The notes beneath the pieces are model-generated. The model worked only from the letters and a program-made list of their open reading frames with translations. It had not been told where the DNA came from and did no database searches. From positions 124,001-188,000 of the forward strand of contig NZ_JAPFRD010000005.1 of NCBI RefSeq assembly GCF_026183695.1: 64,000 nucleotides of DNA. The letters are read 5' to 3'. A program made the translations under genes and the position numbers. The stretch comes from Alteromonas aquimaris (GTDB taxonomy: Bacteria > Pseudomonadota > Gammaproteobacteria > Enterobacterales > Alteromonadaceae). Position 1 is the first letter of the stretch; each line of letters opens with the position of its first letter. Of this stretch, positions 60,031 through 64,000 are shown in pieces.

Positions 60031-62145
60031 ATGGAGTTATCCGGTTATCTGCAACGATTTGATAAAAATCGCATGCAGCATTTCGCCAGCGGTTTAGGGG
60101 CCCCGATCGTTCTTCTGGCTATTATGGGCATGGTCATTTTACCCATGCCACCGTTTCTTTTAGATGTGTTATTTAGTTTCAATATTGCGCTTTCCCTGGT
60201 CATTATTCTCGTTGCTGTTCTCACTAAGCGTCCCGTAGAGTTCGGGATCTTTCCTCTGGTATTGTTAATCGCGACGGTATTACGACTTGCCCTCAACGTG
60301 GCCTCCACACGGGTGGTTCTTTTATACGGGCACGAAGGTGGAGATGCTGCGGGGAAGGTAATTGAAGCCTTTGGAGAAGTGGTGATTGGTGGCAACTTCG
60401 CGGTGGGTATCGTAGTGTTTGCTATCTTGCTTATTATCAACTTCAAAGTGGTTACCGCTGGTGCTGGCCGCATCTCAGAAGTAAGCGCACGCTTTACCCT
60501 TGACGCTATGCCTGGTAAGCAAATGGCGATTGATGCCGATTTGAATGCGGGGTACATCGATCAGGACCAGGCGCGTCAGCGCCGCGAAGAAATTACCGCA
60601 GAAGCAGATTTTTACGGTTCAATGGATGGAGCGTCAAAATTTGTAAAAGGGGATGCCATCGCGGGTTTATTCATCATGTTAATCAATATCGTAGGTGGAT
60701 TATTTATTGGCATGATCCAACATGATTTGGATTTTGGTAACGCCCTGGAGGTGTACACCATTTTGACGATAGGTGATGGACTGGTTGCACAAATTCCTTC
60801 GTTGTTACTGTCAGTGGCCACCGCCATTATCGTGACGAGGGAAAATGAAGACCAGCAAATGGGCGATGAAATTAGAGGTCAGTTGGGTAACCCGCAAGCC
60901 CTGACCATTGCCGCCGTGATTTTATTTGTTATGGGTATCGTGCCAGGCATGCCGCATTTCGCTTTTCTAAGTTTTGCGGCTATTGCCGGCGGTTACGCCT
61001 ACTGGCAGGCCAAACGGCTTAACGCAGAAGAGGCAGAAAAAACCGGCACATCCGCAGCGAAAGCGGGTAAGATAAATACCGATGATTATGTAGCCCCTGA
61101 GGTAAAAGAGCTAGGCTGGCATGATGTTCAGCAAGTTGACACCATCGGTCTGGAAGTGGGGTATCGCCTTATTCCTTTAGTAGACAAATCACAGGGCGGC
61201 GAATTACTGACACGTATTAAAGGTGTCAGGAAAAAGCTCTCGCAGGAGCTGGGCTTTTTAATACCGCCGGTACATATCCGAGATAATTTAGATTTAGATC
61301 CTAATGCTTATAATATTGCCATGCTGGGGGTCACCATTGGTGAAGCTCAGATCAGTCATGACGAAGAAATGGCGATTAATCCGGGTCAGGTCTTTGGCAA
61401 ACTCGAAGGCCGCGCAACTCAGGATCCTGCCTTTGGTCTGGATGCCGTCTGGATCAAACCCAGTCAACGCGAACATGCACAAACCCTGGGCTACACCGTA
61501 GTCGATGCAGCCACAGTCGTAGCAACTCACTTAAGCCAGCTTCTAACCAACAATGCCTATCAGTTACTTGGCCACGAAGAAGTGCAGCAATTATTAGATA
61601 TGCTGGGCAAAAATAATCCCAAGCTGGTTGAGGGCCTAGTCCCCGACCTGCTGCCATTAAGTACCGTGGTTAAGGTACTGCAAACGTTGCTGTTTGAGGG
61701 GGTGCCTATTAGAGATATGCGTACGATTGTGCAAACATTGAGTGAATATGCTCCTAAGAGTCAAGACCCGGATGTATTGGTTTCGGCCGTACGTATTGCT
61801 CTCAAACGATTAATTGTGCAGGAAATTTGTGATGGCAATAAAGAAATCCCCGTCATAACCCTGGCGCCAGAACTGGAACAGATGTTGCACCAGTCCTTAC
61901 AAGCCGGTGGAGAAGACGGTGCAGGCATTGAGCCTGGACTCGCTGATAGAATCCAGCAGTCGTTGCAACAAGCCAGTCAGCAACAAGAATTGGCAGGAGA
62001 GCCTGCAGTATTGTTAACGTCAGGCATGTTACGTCCAGTCTTATCACGCTTCCTGAAGTATTCAGTAGAGGGATTGCATGTACTGTCTTATCAGGAAGTT
62101 CCGGATGACAAACAAATTAAAATTGTTAGCTCTGTGGGTCAATAA
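60031..62145 (+). CDS. flhA: FlhA, export gate protein
   Basis: FlhA (704 aa) is the largest gate protein. It has about eight membrane helices in residues 20-330, with the FHIPEP family signature (RLALNVASTRVVLLYGHEG...AGRISEVSARFTLDAMPGKQMAIDADLNAG), and a large cytoplasmic domain that docks chaperone-substrate pairs. Its length matches the family. It stands 102 bases after flhB and 29 before flhF. Confidence 0.97.
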   Translation: MELSGYLQRFDKNRMQHFASGLGAPIVLLAIMGMVILPMPPFLLDVLFSFNIALSLVIILVAVLTKRPVEFGIFPLVLLIATVLRLALNVASTRVVLLYGHEGGDAAGKVIEAFGEVVIGGNFAVGIVVFAILLIINFKVVTAGAGRISEVSARFTLDAMPGKQMAIDADLNAGYIDQDQARQRREEITAEADFYGSMDGASKFVKGDAIAGLFIMLINIVGGLFIGMIQHDLDFGNALEVYTILTIGDGLVAQIPSLLLSVATAIIVTRENEDQQMGDEIRGQLGNPQALTIAAVILFVMGIVPGMPHFAFLSFAAIAGGYAYWQAKRLNAEEAEKTGTSAAKAGKINTDDYVAPEVKELGWHDVQQVDTIGLEVGYRLIPLVDKSQGGELLTRIKGVRKKLSQELGFLIPPVHIRDNLDLDPNAYNIAMLGVTIGEAQISHDEEMAINPGQVFGKLEGRATQDPAFGLDAVWIKPSQREHAQTLGYTVVDAATVVATHLSQLLTNNAYQLLGHEEVQQLLDMLGKNNPKLVEGLVPDLLPLSTVVKVLQTLLFEGVPIRDMRTIVQTLSEYAPKSQDPDVLVSAVRIALKRLIVQEICDGNKEIPVITLAPELEQMLHQSLQAGGEDGAGIEPGLADRIQQSLQQASQQQELAGEPAVLLTSGMLRPVLSRFLKYSVEGLHVLSYQEVPDDKQIKIVSSVGQ

Positions 62146-62174
62146 AATGACGCCATTAAAGAGACGAGGTTGCA

Positions 62175-63551
62175 ATGAAAATTAGACGGTTTTTTGGCAA
62201 AGATATGCGCGAAGCGCTAAATAAAGTTAAAGATGAACTTGGCAGTGATGCAGTTATCATGTCCAATCGCAAAGTTGCCGATGGCATCGAATTGGTGGCG
62301 GCATATGACAAAGAACCAGAGGTGAAGCTTGGAAATGTCAAACGTCGACAGGCAGAAGCCTCAACGAAAAACGGCAAGCCAACCCCTTCCCTGAGCGAGA
62401 TCATAGGCGATGATGGTCCAGACAGTTTACGTGCTCTGCTTGAAAAGCAGCATGCCAGTGTGTCTGCGCCTATTCGCGCCGAACAACCGCCAGCAGCATC
62501 GGCGCCAACGCATTCTGTATCGGCGCAGCGACCCGCCGCGGTGAAAGAAAATTATCTTAACTTTGATAACGATGTGGCAGAGACGATACCCGTGCGTGAA
62601 ACGACTAATAGTTCACGGCCAGATAGTACAGATTTGGCAAGTATCAGAGAAGAAATTGAATCGTTGCGGAACGTTTTACAGTTTCAGTTAGCTGAGTTAC
62701 AACAGGAAAAGAAAAGTCGTCACTTGCCAAGTCATCAATATCTGGCACACAGCCTGATGCAAATGGGGCTAAGTGAATCGTTGGCGGAGCAATTGATTAA
62801 CTACACCCCTAAAGAATATGGTGAGCGTGAAGCTTGGGTGTACTTACTCAATTTACTTTCCAATCGCTTGCAAATAGCTGGGAATGATATTTTACGTCAA
62901 ACCGGTGTGGTGGCCTTGGTTGGGCCTACTGGAACGGGTAAAACTACCACGGTGGCAAAACTGGCAGCTCGTTATGCGCAGCGACACGGTGCTGAGCAGG
63001 TTGCAATGATTACGGTAGACACCTACCGAATTGCCGCGTACGAACAGTTAGCCACGTATGGCAAAATTATTGGTTGCACGGTACGTAAAGCTCAATCGAG
63101 TGAAGAACTGGCGGAGCAGTTGTTCCAACTGCGACATAAAAAACTGATTTTAATCGATACGGCGGGCTTTAGTCAGCGTGATAGTCGATTAATTAAACAA
63201 CTCGCTCAATTTGATAACGGTCAGATGCAACCGGTGAGGAAATATCTGGTCGCTCAAGCCAATACACAATATGCGGCAATGCAACGCATAGTTGACGCCT
63301 ATAGTAGGATTAAGCTGGATGGTTGCATTTTTACTAAGTTAGATGAATGCTACAGTTTAGGAGAAATATTAAGTATTGCTGTGGAAAATCAATTGAGCGT
63401 GAGCTATGTTACTGATGGACAACAAGTTCCTGAAGATATTAAAATTGCCGATGCAAAATCTCTCGTATCTGCTGCCGCAAAGCTTTATAAAAAGTACGGT
63501 TTGAATCATACTACAAGCAATCAAGTGGTTAACGCAGCACGAGCAGTATGA
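62175..63551 (+). CDS. flhF: FlhF, SRP-like GTPase for polar flagellum placement
   Basis: FlhF (458 aa) directs the flagellum to the cell pole. Residues 1-230 form the variable B/N region. The GTPase domain starts with the P-loop VGPTGTGKTTT near residues 249-259, then TVDTYRIAAYEQL, LIDTAGFSQRDSR and FTKLDECYSLG. This family occurs mainly in polar flagellates. It overlaps flhG by four bases, the standard pairing. Confidence 0.97.
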   Translation: MKIRRFFGKDMREALNKVKDELGSDAVIMSNRKVADGIELVAAYDKEPEVKLGNVKRRQAEASTKNGKPTPSLSEIIGDDGPDSLRALLEKQHASVSAPIRAEQPPAASAPTHSVSAQRPAAVKENYLNFDNDVAETIPVRETTNSSRPDSTDLASIREEIESLRNVLQFQLAELQQEKKSRHLPSHQYLAHSLMQMGLSESLAEQLINYTPKEYGEREAWVYLLNLLSNRLQIAGNDILRQTGVVALVGPTGTGKTTTVAKLAARYAQRHGAEQVAMITVDTYRIAAYEQLATYGKIIGCTVRKAQSSEELAEQLFQLRHKKLILIDTAGFSQRDSRLIKQLAQFDNGQMQPVRKYLVAQANTQYAAMQRIVDAYSRIKLDGCIFTKLDECYSLGEILSIAVENQLSVSYVTDGQQVPEDIKIADAKSLVSAAAKLYKKYGLNHTTSNQVVNAARAV

Positions 63552-64000
63552 TCGACGATCAAGCGAGTAGCTTACGAAAGATGAATCAATCTCGACTTAT
63601 TAAAGTTATCGCCGTAACCGGCGGCAAGGGTGGGGTAGGTAAAACTAACATTACCCTGAACACAGCCATTTCGATGGCCAAACAGGGTAAACGCGTCATG
63701 GTTCTTGATGCTGACCTGGGGTTGGCCAATGTGGATGTGATGCTAGGTTTACGCGTAGAAAAAAATCTGTCCCATGTGTTGTCGGGGGAATGTACCCTGG
63801 ACGAGGTGTTGGTGACAGGTCCGTATGGCATAAAGATCGCGCCCGCCACATCCGGGACCCAGTCCATGACCGAGTTATCGCCCACCGAGCATGCTGGGCT
63901 TATTCGCGCGTTCAGTGAATTACGTACCCCCATTGATGTGCTTATTGTTGATACCGCTGCCGGCATTTCCGATATGGTGCTGAGTTTTTCCCGGGCTTCG
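63548..64000 (+). CDS. flhG: FlhG/FleN, flagellar number ATPase, 5' part only
   Basis: The first 151 residues of FlhG, a MinD-like ATPase that limits flagellar number and restrains FlrA/FleQ. The deviant Walker A (GGKGGVGKT, residues 25-33) and the LVLDADLGLANVDVMLGL-type stretch (VLDADLGLANVDVML) and VDTAAGISDMVL are visible. The ATG overlaps the flhF stop (ATGA). The gene runs off the right edge. Confidence 0.96.
   Translation, partial: MIDDQASSLRKMNQSRLIKVIAVTGGKGGVGKTNITLNTAISMAKQGKRVMVLDADLGLANVDVMLGLRVEKNLSHVLSGECTLDEVLVTGPYGIKIAPATSGTQSMTELSPTEHAGLIRAFSELRTPIDVLIVDTAAGISDMVLSFSRAS

Overview
The window is a large piece of a polar-flagellum gene cluster from a gammaproteobacterium. Gene order (flgIJKL, flagellins, flaG-fliD-fliS, flrABC, fliEFGHIJ, fliKLMNOPQR-flhB, flhA-flhF-flhG), the FlrA/FlrB/FlrC regulators, sigma-54 and sigma-28 style promoters and FlhF/FlhG are the arrangement known from Vibrio, Shewanella and Alteromonas relatives. 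A marine Alteromonadales (Alteromonadaceae-like) host is my inference; there is no rRNA or other marker gene to confirm it. All genes but one lie on the plus strand, and both window edges cut genes (flgI at the left, flhG at the right).

Region 1 (1-4.8 kb) holds the end of the P-ring gene, the rod hydrolase flgJ and the hook-filament junction genes flgK and flgL. Region 2 (4.8-12.4 kb) holds one minus-strand sialidase-like beta-propeller gene and five tandem flagellin genes. Four of the flagellins have a clear sigma-28 promoter and a leader hairpin. The first two encode identical proteins. The third lacks a visible promoter and ribosome site.

Region 3 (12.4-41.3 kb) starts with flaG, fliD, fliS and a fliT-like gene and runs, mostly with overlapping genes, into a flagellin-glycosylation island. 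The island encodes a Maf-type glycosyltransferase with a duplicated N-terminal module, the full pseudaminic acid pathway (PseB, C, F, I, G, H), a GT9-like enzyme, an ACP/SDR/AMP-ligase/LuxE/LuxC acyl module, an LtaS-like membrane phosphotransferase, four glycosyltransferases, two different sulfotransferases and a methyltransferase-glycosyltransferase-methyltransferase fusion. Five consecutive genes (31.6-38.2 kb) with unlike catalytic domains all end in a similar 85-92-residue Rossmann-like tail. I regard this as the most unusual feature of the window.

Region 4 (41.3-46.6 kb) has a divergent flagellin-family gene followed by the regulators flrA, flrB and flrC. Region 5 (46.7-64 kb) holds the basal body, C-ring and export apparatus. 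Good sigma-54 type promoters precede flrB, fliE and fliK, with a weaker one before flhA. The likely logic, from family knowledge, is that FlrA with sigma-54 turns on flrBC, FlrC with sigma-54 turns on the basal body genes, and FliA (sigma-28) turns on the flagellins. The island probably builds a pseudaminic-acid-based flagellin glycan that may also be acylated, sulfated, methylated or phospho-modified; those extra decorations are inference.
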